From Dongia_B sp964406155 (GTDB lineage Bacteria; Pseudomonadota; Alphaproteobacteria; Dongiales; Dongiaceae): a stretch of DNA of 64,000 bases. The stretch spans positions 22,022 to 86,021 of the forward strand of contig CAYOQR010000015.1 in NCBI GenBank assembly GCA_964406155.1, written 5' to 3'. The notes beneath the pieces are model-generated. The model was given only the letters and a program-made list of their open reading frames with translations, was not told where the DNA came from and did not search any database. Shown in pieces: positions 23,797 through 31,672 of this stretch. Position 1 is the stretch's first letter. The number at the start of each line of letters is the position of its first letter. The translations under genes and the position numbers were made by a program.

Positions 23797-23955
23797 ATGA
23801 ACCGACAGAACTCAAACGATTTCGACGTCATCACCGGACCGTCCATGGCCTCGGCCTGCCCGGTGGTCGAGACTGTTCCGGCCGAAGCACAGCCGACAGC
23901 GACGGCGACAGACCAAGCCGCCGCGCCGGAGACCGCCGAACCGGCCGCCGCCTGA
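23797..23955 (+). CDS. Small hypothetical protein, 52 residues
   Basis: A short ORF with a good AGGAG site seven bases before its ATG. It encodes a polar N-terminus (MNRQNSNDFDVITGPS), a single Cys at position 21 in SACPVVET, and an Ala/Pro/Thr/Glu-rich, probably disordered tail. No signal peptide or membrane helix is visible. It is the only plus-strand gene after the Trp-type attenuator, 81 bases beyond the terminator, and converges with the MmyB-type regulator gene, whose stop is 18 bases away. I do not recognise it. Confidence 0.45.
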   Translation: MNRQNSNDFDVITGPSMASACPVVETVPAEAQPTATATDQAAAPETAEPAAA

Positions 23956-23973
23956 GCAACGAGGCTTGAGGCA

Positions 23974-24840
23974 TCAGGCCGCGTCCGAGGGCACCAGCAT
24001 GATCAGCTTGCACTCCGCCTGGGTCGCCAGGCTGAAGGCAAGCTGCTGGTAGCGCTGGGCGCCATGTCGGGGATGGCGAAAGCGCCGTTCGCCGCCTTCG
24101 CGGCCGAGCACCAGTTGCGCTTCCCAGGCTTTGGCGAAGAAGCGACTACGGCGGCGCAGATCGTCGATCAGCGCATGCAGTTGCGCGTCGTCCAGCGCAT
24201 GACTGTGATCGGCGCGGAATTCCGAGACGACGCGCTGTGCCCGCTCTTCCCAATCGACGATCAACTGCCGCGCGGCGGGCGAGAGGAAGATATAGCGCAG
24301 CAGGTTGCGATCCCCGGCGATCTCCGGGATCGCGCTCTCATCGAGCCAACCGACGAAGAGATCGGCGGCGGCGGCATTCCACAGCCGCGCCCGCCAGTAG
24401 CGGTCCAGCAGATAGGCCGGAACGGCGATGGCCCGCAGGGCCGCGGCGGCGGTCGGCGGCAGATCGCTGTCCTCGGCATCGTGATGCGCATCGGGATCGC
24501 GCTTGTCGGCGAGGTCGAAGAGATAGGCCCGCTCCGCCCGCGTCAGACGAAAGGCCCGGGCGAGCCGCGCCAGGGCGGCGGGCGAGATGGAAACGTCGCG
24601 GCCCTGCTCAATCCAGGTATACCAGGTGGCGCTGATGCCGCTGAGCTGTGCCGCCTCCTCCCGGGTCAGGCCCGGAGTCCGGCGTCGCATGCCAGCCGGC
24701 AAACCGAATTGGGCGGGTCCGAGCCGCGCCCGCTGGGCCCGAAGAAAGGCCCCCAAAGCCTGGCGCTGGGTTTCCGGCGGCGTCTTGCCGGCCGGGATAG
24801 GCGATATCGGTTGGGAAGGAGATGTCGGTCGCTTGCTCAT
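23974..24840 (-). CDS. XRE-family regulator with MmyB-like ligand-binding domain
   Basis: The 288-residue protein has a helix-turn-helix (about 55-110, with LTREEAAQLSGISATWYTWIEQGR, read in parts) and a C-terminal MmyB-like PAS-related domain (about 125-285, with PAYLLDRYWRARLWNAAA and the late RHPRHG). MmyB-type regulators are widespread in actinobacteria and proteobacteria and usually act on adjacent genes; fatty-acid-like ligands have been seen in a crystal structure of one. It is divergent from the methyltransferase at 24938 across a 97-bp gap that contains a dyad, so it probably controls that gene and itself. Confidence 0.88.
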   Translation of the reverse strand: MSKRPTSPSQPISPIPAGKTPPETQRQALGAFLRAQRARLGPAQFGLPAGMRRRTPGLTREEAAQLSGISATWYTWIEQGRDVSISPAALARLARAFRLTRAERAYLFDLADKRDPDAHHDAEDSDLPPTAAAALRAIAVPAYLLDRYWRARLWNAAAADLFVGWLDESAIPEIAGDRNLLRYIFLSPAARQLIVDWEERAQRVVSEFRADHSHALDDAQLHALIDDLRRRSRFFAKAWEAQLVLGREGGERRFRHPRHGAQRYQQLAFSLATQAECKLIMLVPSDAA

Positions 24841-24863
24841 AGCAGTTTTTATACCAGGATAAC

Positions 24864-24884
24864 TAGCAGTCTAGTACCGGTATC
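24864..24884. promoter_or_regulatory. Dyad in divergent regulator/methyltransferase gap
   Basis: ACTAG-CAGT-CTAGT (24864-24877) sits in the 97-bp divergent gap, flanked by TACCAGG on the left and ACCGGTA on the right, which extends the symmetry with gaps. It is a candidate operator for the MmyB-type regulator. Confidence 0.4.
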
Positions 24885-24937
24885 GATTTCGCCACATCCT
24901 CGAGCCCACCGCAACCGGATCAAGCCGAGACCCCATC

Positions 24938-25744
24938 ATGTCCACAACCAGTCACGCCGCCACACCGCAAGGTGCCCCGCAAAGTCGCGATCATCAGGAT
25001 GTCGTCGCCGACCAGTTCGGCCCCCGCGCCAATGCCTATGTCACCAGCGCCGTCCACGCCCAGGGCGAGGATCTGCAGCAACTGGCCGGGCTGGTGACCG
25101 GGATCGGCCATGCTCGCGTCCTGGATCTCGGCTGCGGCGGCGGCCATGTCAGCTTCCATGTCGCCCCCCATGTCCGTGAGGTCGTGGCTTATGACCTGTC
25201 GGCGGATATGCTGACGGCCGTCACCCGGGCGGCGGTGGATCGCGGCCTCGACAATGTCGTCACCCAGCGCGGCGCGGTCGAATTGCTGCCTTTCGCGGCG
25301 GCCGATTTCGGCTTCGTCTTCACCCGCTTCAGCGCCCATCACTGGCACGATCTCGACGCCGCCTTGCGCGAGGCGCGCCGGGTGATCCGGCCCTGCGGCC
25401 AGGCCGCCTTCGCCGATGTGGTGGCGCCGGACAATCCGCTGCTCGATACCTTCCTGCAGACCATCGAGATGCTGCGCGACCCGTCCCATGTCCGCAATTA
25501 CAGCATCGCCGAATGGCAGCAGGCACTGAGCCGTGCCGGCTTCGCACCGGGCGAGGTGACAAGGCGGCGCCTGCGGCTCGATTTCGCGAGCTGGGTCGCG
25601 CGCATGCAGACACCGGAGATCCATGTCCAGGCGATCCGCTCGCTGCAGCAGCGCATGTCGGCGGAGGTCGCACGCCATTTCGAGATCGAATCCGATGGCA
25701 GCTTCACCATCGACACGATGACGATGCTGGCCAAGCCGGTCTGA
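24938..25744 (+). CDS. Class I SAM-dependent methyltransferase
   Basis: The 268-residue protein has the Methyltransf_11/UbiE-like core. SAM motif I VLDLGCGGGHVSFH is at about 61-74, motif II region VVAYDLSADML at about 86, and the post-motif LLPFAAADFGFVFTRFSAHHW at about 112-130 matches the group with an H-H-W substrate loop. The substrate is unknown; the YcgJ/UbiE-like set includes small-molecule methyltransferases. Divergent transcription from the MmyB-type regulator suggests that it is a regulated accessory function. Confidence 0.88.
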   Translation: MSTTSHAATPQGAPQSRDHQDVVADQFGPRANAYVTSAVHAQGEDLQQLAGLVTGIGHARVLDLGCGGGHVSFHVAPHVREVVAYDLSADMLTAVTRAAVDRGLDNVVTQRGAVELLPFAAADFGFVFTRFSAHHWHDLDAALREARRVIRPCGQAAFADVVAPDNPLLDTFLQTIEMLRDPSHVRNYSIAEWQQALSRAGFAPGEVTRRRLRLDFASWVARMQTPEIHVQAIRSLQQRMSAEVARHFEIESDGSFTIDTMTMLAKPV

Positions 25745-25766
25745 CACCGTCGACCGGTCTCCTCTG

Positions 25767-25810
25767 AACTGACCCGCGCTCCGGCTCCGTCGACGCGGGT
25801 CGGATCAGTT
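25767..25810. terminator. Hairpin between convergent genes, no T-run
   Basis: GACCCGCG (25771-25778) and CGCGGGTC (25794-25801) form a perfect 8-bp stem, with AACTGA and TCAGTT extending the outer symmetry. It separates the convergent methyltransferase and hypothetical genes, but neither side has a T-tract, so termination is only possible. Confidence 0.4.
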
Positions 25811-26236
25811 GCCGGCGGGCTGAGAGTCCGCCGGTTTGTTATCCGGCGATGGCGTGATGACCTGGACCCGGCAGGCGGCGACGATGCGCTCGAGCTTCGC
25901 CAGAATATCCGGCGTGGCCGAGCCGTCGCCGATCTTGCCGATCTCGATCGGATCCAGCGTTTGCTCCAGCCGGTCGGCGACGCAGCCGCAATAGCGATCC
26001 AGCGCTTCTTCCGTTGCATCGTCCATCGCCAGGGCGCCGCCGCCATTGGCGATCCGGCCCTGCTGCTTGCAGGAGGCCATGAAGCTGGCCCGTTGCGCGG
26101 CCACCGCCTCGCTTTCATGGCCGCCGCCGGTCAGGTCGCGCAGATAGAGATATCCGCCGCCGACGATCAGGACGGCGGCGAGAATCAGGCCAAGAATGAC
26201 AAGACGAATGCGGGGGATTGCTCTCGGTGCGGACAT
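25805..26236 (-). CDS. Hypothetical membrane-anchored protein with conserved-looking cysteines
   Basis: With the start at 26236 the protein has 143 residues: a short basic N-terminus, one membrane helix (about 11-32, LVILGLILAAVLIVGGGYLYL), and a periplasmic part with four Cys (CKQQGR, YCGCVAD, AACRVQ). The pattern of Cys, then Y-C-x-C followed by an amphipathic helix, is seen in small exported proteins of unknown role in Rhodospirillales and relatives. The C-terminal 15 residues are Pro/Asn-rich. The frame is open upstream to 26272. I cannot assign a function. Confidence 0.65.
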   Translation of the reverse strand: MSAPRAIPRIRLVILGLILAAVLIVGGGYLYLRDLTGGGHESEAVAAQRASFMASCKQQGRIANGGGALAMDDATEEALDRYCGCVADRLEQTLDPIEIGKIGDGSATPDILAKLERIVAACRVQVITPSPDNKPADSQPAGN

Positions 26237-26346
26237 GCGGGATAGACTGTCAGCCATCGGTTGCGAAAACAACCGCGAAAGCCCAGAGAATTGTGAAAGC
26301 TCGGGAAGGGCGGCTTGAGGATGAGCGACGCGAGCAAAAGTCAGCC

Positions 26347-26383
26347 GGGGAAAAGCCAGTCGGGGAAAAGCCAGTCGGGGAAA
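26347..26383. repeat. 15-bp tandem repeat, about 2.5 copies
   Basis: GGGGAAAAGCCAGTC is repeated twice (26347-26361, 26362-26376) with a third partial copy to 26383, immediately before the GNAT start codons. It encodes a Glu-Lys-Pro-Val-Gly repeat in the open frame and brings a GGGGAAA near the start. Confidence 0.85.
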
Positions 26384-26391
26384 TGTGCGGC

Positions 26392-26916
26392 ATGACGCGA
26401 TTGACCGTCATATCCGGCGCCGGCGACGATGCCTGCCATCTGCGTCCGGCCCAGCCCCAGGAAGCGGCGGCCCTGACCGATCTGGCGTTGTTCGCCAAGG
26501 CAAGCTGGGGCTATGACGCCACCTTCATGGCGAAGTGCCGCAGCGTGATGACGATCTCGCCGGAGCAGATTCGCCGCCACCCGTATTACGTCGCCGAGAA
26601 CCGCCGGCACGAACGCCTGGGCTTCTACGGTTTCGACCTGACAGACGGTCTGCTCAGCCTGGACTGGCTATTCGTGGCGCCCGATCATCAGCACGGCGGC
26701 ATCGGCACGCATCTCTTCCGCCATGCCGCCACCCTGGCGCGCGGCCTCGGCTTCGCTTATTTCCAGATCATCAGCGACCCCCATGCCGAGGCGTTCTATC
26801 GCCGACAGGGCGCTGTGCCCTGCGGCGCCGTCCCCTCGGACCTGACCCCGGATCGCCACCTGCCGCTGCTGCGCTACCATCTCGACGACCGACCGACCCA
26901 GCCGCACAGCCGCTGA
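26392..26916 (+). CDS. GNAT family N-acetyltransferase
   Basis: The 174-residue protein has a GNAT fold: LRPAQPQEAAALTDLAL at the start, the central strand LDWLFVAPDHQHGGIGTHLFRHA (read in parts) with the acetyl-CoA pyrophosphate loop H-x-x-G-G-I-G, and FYRRQGA in motif B. The substrate is unknown. Start choice is uncertain: ATG at 26392, ATG at 26383 nine bases upstream, and the open frame reaches 26218 through a tandem-repeat region that looks non-coding. Confidence 0.85.
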   Translation: MTRLTVISGAGDDACHLRPAQPQEAAALTDLALFAKASWGYDATFMAKCRSVMTISPEQIRRHPYYVAENRRHERLGFYGFDLTDGLLSLDWLFVAPDHQHGGIGTHLFRHAATLARGLGFAYFQIISDPHAEAFYRRQGAVPCGAVPSDLTPDRHLPLLRYHLDDRPTQPHSR

Positions 26917-26994
26917 CAGCTTCAGGACCCGTTCGGATAGCTGGCCTTTTTGCCGCCATGGTTCTAGGCTGCGGTCAAATTGACGAGGATCACC

Positions 26995-28347
26995 ATGACG
27001 CCGGACCGCAGCAAGACCGATCGCTTTTCCGACACGCTGAACCTGCTTGAAAGCCTGATCAACCGCGCCAAGGCCGCCGGCGCCGATGCCGCCGATGCCG
27101 GGCTCGCCCGCGACAGCTCGCTGAGCCTCGGCCAGCGCCTGGGCCAGCGCGAGAAATTGGAACGCTCGGAATCCCAGGATGTCAGCCTGCGGGTCTTCAT
27201 CGGCAAGCGCCAAGCCACGGTCTCCACCAGCGATCTCTCCAGCGCCATGCTGGACGAACTGGCGAACCGCGCCGTCGCCATGGCCCGGGCCGTGCCCGAG
27301 GACCCATTCTGCGGCCTGGCCGAGCCGGAACTGCTGGCCCACGACTGGCCTGAACTCGACAGCCTCGATCCGGTGGAGCCGAGCGAAGCCGAGCTCGCTG
27401 AGAAAGTGCGCCTGGCCGAGGAAGCCGCCCGTGCGGTTCCCGGCATCACCAATTCCGAAGGAGCCGAGGCCGGCTGGGGCCGGGTCGATATGGCACTGGT
27501 TGCCAGCAACGGTTTCCATGGCAGCCATAGCGGCAGCCGCACCGGCCTCAGTGTTTCGGTGATCGCCGGCGAAGGTACCGCGATGGAACGGGATTACGAT
27601 TATTCGTCCACCGTCTATGCCAGCGATCTCGCCGATCCGGTGGCATTGGGCAAAGCCGCCGCCGACCGCGCGGTCAGGCGCCTCAATCCGCGCAAGGCGC
27701 AAACCGCGAGATTGCCCATCGTCTTCGATCCGCGCATCGCCAACGGCCTGGTCGGGCATTTCGTCGGCGCCATCAACGGCGCCTCGATCGCACGCGGTAC
27801 CAGCTTCCTCAAGGAGCAGATGGGCAAGCAGGTCTTCGCCAAGGGCATCACCATCGTCGATGATCCTCATCGTCCGCGCGGCCTGCGCTCACGACCCTTC
27901 GATGGCGAGGGTGTCGCCAACCGGCGGCGCGAGCTGATCGCCGATGGCGTATTGCAGAGCTGGATCCTCGGCTGCCGCTCGGCGCGGCAGTTGAAGCTGA
28001 CCACCACCGGTCACGGCACGCGGGGCGATTCGCCCTCGCCCACCAATCTCTATATGGCGGCCGGGACGATCTCGGCCGAGGACCTCATCGGTGGAATCGA
28101 TCAGGGCTTCTATGTGACAGAACTGATCGGCCACGGCGTCAACGGCGTCACCGGCGATTACAGCCGGGGTGCCGCCGGCTTCTGGATCGAGAAGGGCGCG
28201 CTGGCCTATCCCGTCTCCGAGGTCACCATCGCCGGCAATCTCAAGGATATGTTCCTGAACCTCACCCCGGCCAGCGATCTCGTTTTCCGCTACGGCACCG
28301 ATGCGCCCACCTTGCGCATCGACGGCATGACCATCGCCGGCGCCTGA
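26995..28347 (+). CDS. pmbA: TldD/PmbA family protease subunit
   Basis: The 450-residue protein matches PmbA (TldE), which with TldD forms a heterodimeric metalloprotease that trims peptides such as microcin B17 precursor and degrades CcdA. PmbA lacks the HExxxH of TldD, as expected; none is visible here. Typical segments are RDSSLSLGQRLGQREKLERS, the GEGTAMERDYDYSS region and TTTGHGTRGDSPSPTNLYM in the C-terminal half. The start at 26995 has GAGG six bases ahead; a TTG at 26980 is in frame. No tldD is in the window, which is common because the two genes are often unlinked. Confidence 0.93.
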   Translation: MTPDRSKTDRFSDTLNLLESLINRAKAAGADAADAGLARDSSLSLGQRLGQREKLERSESQDVSLRVFIGKRQATVSTSDLSSAMLDELANRAVAMARAVPEDPFCGLAEPELLAHDWPELDSLDPVEPSEAELAEKVRLAEEAARAVPGITNSEGAEAGWGRVDMALVASNGFHGSHSGSRTGLSVSVIAGEGTAMERDYDYSSTVYASDLADPVALGKAAADRAVRRLNPRKAQTARLPIVFDPRIANGLVGHFVGAINGASIARGTSFLKEQMGKQVFAKGITIVDDPHRPRGLRSRPFDGEGVANRRRELIADGVLQSWILGCRSARQLKLTTTGHGTRGDSPSPTNLYMAAGTISAEDLIGGIDQGFYVTELIGHGVNGVTGDYSRGAAGFWIEKGALAYPVSEVTIAGNLKDMFLNLTPASDLVFRYGTDAPTLRIDGMTIAGA

Positions 28348-28459
28348 TTGGAACACGACTGATTGGGAGGCCGCCGCACCAGCACCCGACCGGTGCGGAA
28401 CCGGCGCCGGCCGCCTTCATGACATAGCCGCGACAAGACGATGACACATGGGTGAATTT

Positions 28460-28490
28460 CAATGCCCGCTCCTTGACGGGGCGGGCATTG
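28460..28490 (+). terminator. Hairpin after pmbA, weak terminator
   Basis: CAATGCCCGC (28460-28469) and GCGGGCATTG (28481-28490) form a perfect 10-bp stem with an 11-base loop. It is followed by TCATTACC, not a T-run, so it may protect the mRNA end rather than terminate. Confidence 0.45.
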
Positions 28491-28585
28491 TCATTACCTC
28501 GTCATGGCCTTGCCGCATTGTCTGCCGCGCTGCGATCCGGCTGATCCCGAGTCGCATCACGAGGCAGAGGAGCGGCTGAACGGCC

Positions 28586-29362
28586 ATGAATGTCGAACCG
28601 GCACCGACGCGCTATCGGGCGATTTTCGTCTCGGATGTGCATCTCGGGACGCGCGGCTGCAAGGCGGAATTCCTACTCGATTTCCTCAAGCATCACGAAT
28701 CCGACAATCTCTATCTGGTCGGCGATATCATCGATTGCTGGCGCCTGAAGAAGAGCTGGTTCTGGGTCCAGAGCCACAACGACGTGGTGCAGAAGCTGCT
28801 GCGCAAGGCCCGCAAGGGCACCCGCGTCGTCTTCGTTCCCGGCAATCACGACGATCCCCTGCGCGATTATGACGGCATGGCTTTCGGCGACGTAATCGTC
28901 GCCAACGAGGCGATCCACGAGACCGCCGACGGGCGCCGCCTGCTGGTGGTGCATGGCGACGGCTTCGACGGCATCATGCGCCATGCACCCTGGCTCGCGA
29001 AGCTCGGCGACACCGCCTATACCTTGGCGCTCGTTCTCAACCACTGGTACAACCGGATCCGCCTCGCCTTCGGCTATCCCTACTGGTCGCTCTCCGCCTA
29101 TCTCAAGCACCGGGTCAAGGACGCGGTGAAATTCATCAGCGATTTCGAAATCGCCATGGCGGAAGAAGCGAAGAGCCGTGGCCTCGACGGTGTCGTCTGC
29201 GGCCATATCCACAAGGCGGAAATCCGCGACATCAACGGCATCCTCTATTGCAACGACGGCGACTGGGTCGAGAGCTGCACGGCCCTGGTCGAACATCGCG
29301 ACGGCCGGCTGGAAATCGTCGAATGGGCCCAGGTGCGGCAATTCTCGATGATGCAGGCGTGA
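28586..29362 (+). CDS. Metallophosphoesterase, LpxH-like (UDP-2,3-diacylglucosamine diphosphatase family)
   Basis: The 258-residue enzyme has the full calcineurin-like set: SDVHLG (about 15), GDIIDCW (about 45), PGNHDD (about 87), HGDGFD (about 119) and GHIHKAE (about 208). It is closest to the LpxH-like group, but the spacing and the inserted Trp/Tyr-rich helix (NHWYNRIRLAFGYPYW) resemble the paralogues that occur beside a glycosyltransferase in alphaproteobacteria rather than canonical LpxH. Its stop overlaps a GTG that could start the next gene, so the two are probably co-translated. The role in lipid or envelope polysaccharide synthesis is inferred. Confidence 0.85.
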   Translation: MNVEPAPTRYRAIFVSDVHLGTRGCKAEFLLDFLKHHESDNLYLVGDIIDCWRLKKSWFWVQSHNDVVQKLLRKARKGTRVVFVPGNHDDPLRDYDGMAFGDVIVANEAIHETADGRRLLVVHGDGFDGIMRHAPWLAKLGDTAYTLALVLNHWYNRIRLAFGYPYWSLSAYLKHRVKDAVKFISDFEIAMAEEAKSRGLDGVVCGHIHKAEIRDINGILYCNDGDWVESCTALVEHRDGRLEIVEWAQVRQFSMMQA

Positions 29363-29400
29363 TCGACAGCATCCCCGCTCCCCACAACCTCGGTTCCACC

Positions 29401-30429
29401 ATGTCCCCGCTTTCCATCGCCATCATCAGCGATGCCTGGCAGCCGCAGATCAACGGTGTCGTGCGGACGCTCGCGCGCACCATGCAGGAACTGATCGGCC
29501 TCGGCCACCGGGTCGAGATGATCGCCCCCGGCGATTTCCGCACCGTGCCCTGCCCGACCTATCCGGAAATCCGGCTGGCATTGTGGCCGCGCCGCCATAT
29601 CGCGCGTCGCCTGGAAGAGATCCGGCCCGATGCCATCCATATCGCCACCGAGGGGCCGCTGGGCCATGCCGCCCGGGCCCATTGCAAAGCCCACCACCTA
29701 CCCTTCAGCACCGCCTATCACACCCGCTTTCCCGAATATATCGCCGAGCGCTTCTCCTGCCCGCTGGCGCTGAGCTATGCCATCCTGCGGCGCTTCCATG
29801 CCCCCGCCAGCAGCGTCATGGTGGCGACGCGCTCGATCGCCGACGACCTCACGGCGCGCGGCTTCCGCAATATCCGGCACTGGTCGCGGGGCGTCGATCT
29901 CGACCTCTTCAAGCCGCGTCCCGGCGATTTTCCCGAAACCTTGCGCGACCTGCCCCGGCCGATCCATCTCTATGTCGGCCGGATCGCCGTCGAGAAGAAC
30001 ATCGAAGCCTTCCTCGCCCTCGATCTGCCCGGCACCAAGCTGGTGGTGGGTGATGGGCCGCAGCGGGCGGCATTGCAGCGCCGTTTCCCGAAGACCGTCT
30101 TCGTCGGCGCGAAGCAGGGAACCGAGCTCGCGCAGCATTACGCCGCCGCCGATGTCTTCGTCTTCCCCAGCCTGACCGATACCTTCGGCCTCGTCGTCCT
30201 CGAGGCTCTCGCCAGCGGCGTGCCGGTCGCCGCCTTCCCCGTCGCCGGGCCGCGCGATGTGCTGGGCGATAGCGGCGCCGGCGCCCTCGACTGGGATCTC
30301 GGCCGCGCGGTCAGACAAGCGCTGGCCGTTCCGACCGATCGCTGCCGGGCCCATGCCGAGACCTTTTCCTGGCAGGCCGCCACCGGTCAGTTCCTCGCCA
30401 ATCTCTCCCTCATCGCCCCACCGCGCTGA
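29401..30429 (+). CDS. Glycosyltransferase family 4 (GT-B fold)
   Basis: The 342-residue enzyme begins IAIISDAWQPQINGVVRTL, the N-terminal pattern of GT4 glycosyltransferases that make glycolipids such as SqdX and MgtA-type enzymes. The acceptor-side TAYHTRFPEY and the donor site DTFGLVVLEALASGVPV with the E-x7-E motif (about 266-274) are clear, and YVGRIAVEKNIEAF is the strand joining the domains. It follows the LpxH-like phosphatase; the pair probably makes a membrane glycolipid. The ATG at 29401 lacks a clear ribosome site; an in-frame GTG at 29359 overlaps the preceding stop and may be the true start. Confidence 0.87.
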   Translation: MSPLSIAIISDAWQPQINGVVRTLARTMQELIGLGHRVEMIAPGDFRTVPCPTYPEIRLALWPRRHIARRLEEIRPDAIHIATEGPLGHAARAHCKAHHLPFSTAYHTRFPEYIAERFSCPLALSYAILRRFHAPASSVMVATRSIADDLTARGFRNIRHWSRGVDLDLFKPRPGDFPETLRDLPRPIHLYVGRIAVEKNIEAFLALDLPGTKLVVGDGPQRAALQRRFPKTVFVGAKQGTELAQHYAAADVFVFPSLTDTFGLVVLEALASGVPVAAFPVAGPRDVLGDSGAGALDWDLGRAVRQALAVPTDRCRAHAETFSWQAATGQFLANLSLIAPPR

Positions 30430-30547
30430 CTGGGCGCGTTGACTGGGCATGTTGCCCCGCCGTGTTGAGCGGATAGCTCACCGCGCCTCGCTTGCATTGC
30501 CTTTCGCTTTCCGCGATGAAGGTCACGGATAACGGAGGATATGCCTC

Positions 30548-31348
30548 ATGGCCGGCTCTCGCTCGGATACGCCCATTCCAGAAGATACACTCGGCATCCT
30601 CGGCGTCGGCGGACTTGCCGATTTTGTCGTGCATGGCCTCAGGCGGGCGGGCGACACACGGCGCATCCTGCTGTCGCCGCGCAATGCCGCGCGGGCAGCC
30701 GATCTCGCAGCCGCCTGCGGCGCGGAAATCCAGCCGGACAATCAGGCGGTCGTGGACGGCGCCGATCTCATCCTGGTGGCGACACCGCCCGCCGCCGTCT
30801 ATGACTGCCTGCGCGCCCTCACCTGGCGCCCAGGCCAGACGCTCATTTGCGTCGCCATCGATATCGACCAGGCAGGCCTGCAGGCCGCGGTACCCGGCAC
30901 CACCGCCATCCGCGCCATGCCCAGTTCCTGCGCCGCGCTCAATGCCGGCGGCACACCGATCTTCCCCGAAAGTGCCGCCGCCCGGAATCTCTTCGCGAAG
31001 CTGGGCGCGGTCTTCGCCGTCGAGACGGAAGCGCAATTCGACACCGCCGCAGCCCTGGCCGCCTATTATCTCTGGAGCTTCGCCGTGATCGACACGGTGG
31101 CCGAACAGGCGATCCGCCAGGGCCTGCCGGCTGATGTCGCCCGTGGCCTCGCTGCCGCCCTGACCGGAGGTGCGGCGGCCACCGTGCTCAGCCGGCCGGA
31201 TCTGCCGGCCCGGACACCGCTGGATACATTCGGCCTGCCCGGCACGATGACGCGCCAGGGCCTGGATGTGCTGACCGAGGCCGATGCACTCAGCCCCTGG
31301 GCCACCGCGCTCGATATCGCCATCGCCCGCATGCGCGGTTCGTCATAA
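30548..31348 (+). CDS. Pyrroline-5-carboxylate reductase-like protein
   Basis: The 266-residue protein has an N-terminal Rossmann domain with LGILGVGGLADFVV (about 14-27), an LSPRNAARA segment where ProC has its NADP-specificity loop, and VATPPAAV. RAMPSSCAALNAGG corresponds to the R-x-M-P-N motif of ProC. The C-terminal dimerisation helix region includes LTGGAAATVL, where ProC has the G-S-A/T motif. It may reduce pyrroline-5-carboxylate to proline or a related imine; the altered first loop (G-V-G-G-L in place of G-G-G-N-M) makes it a divergent paralogue. GGAGG lies nine bases upstream. Confidence 0.82.
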   Translation: MAGSRSDTPIPEDTLGILGVGGLADFVVHGLRRAGDTRRILLSPRNAARAADLAAACGAEIQPDNQAVVDGADLILVATPPAAVYDCLRALTWRPGQTLICVAIDIDQAGLQAAVPGTTAIRAMPSSCAALNAGGTPIFPESAAARNLFAKLGAVFAVETEAQFDTAAALAAYYLWSFAVIDTVAEQAIRQGLPADVARGLAAALTGGAAATVLSRPDLPARTPLDTFGLPGTMTRQGLDVLTEADALSPWATALDIAIARMRGSS

Positions 31349-31413
31349 AGGCAACCCGTCCACTGATATCCCGTTAAAGAAATAGGCGCACACGGCAACA
31401 TCCGGTTGTTGTT

Positions 31414-31553
31414 GCCACCCCTCGCCCCAACCCTCTCCCCACAAGTGGGGCGAGGAAGACTCCATCGCCCCTCATTCGAATTGATCGAGTAATATCAGCC
31501 CTTAAGCTCCCTCGCCCCGTGACAACGGGGAGAGGGTTGGGGTGAGGGGTGGC
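31414..31553. repeat. Inverted pair of REP-like palindromic elements
   Basis: Two 27-base arms (31414-31440 and 31527-31553) are complementary at 26 of 27 positions, built on CCCCAACCCTCTCCCC. Each arm also closes a small inner hairpin with the adjacent CCCCAC-AA-GTGGGG (left) or CCCCGT-GACA-ACGGGG (right). About 86 bases lie between. Repeats with the CCCTCACCCCAACCCTCTCCCC core occur widely in GC-rich proteobacteria. The 324-bp gap 31349-31672 between convergent genes holds no gene. Confidence 0.88.
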
Positions 31554-31672
31554 GACGTCAGATGAGACAGTTGCAGTTGAAGCACTTAACTTGCCGAAGA
31601 GCTTCGGGGATCACGCCGATCAATGCCACCCACAAGCCAAGCTCAAGCCCGACCGGATAGCCGCACAAACCG

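Noticed and set aside
23797..23955. RiPP precursor for the nearby methyltransferase
   Set aside because: A small ORF near a SAM methyltransferase invites this reading, but there is no modification enzyme cluster, the methyltransferase is divergent and 1 kb away across a regulator gene, and the tail is simple Ala/Pro sequence.
31414..31553. CRISPR or tRNA-like structure
   Set aside because: Only two copies in inverted orientation with no regular spacers and no cas genes; the sequence matches REP-type palindromes.
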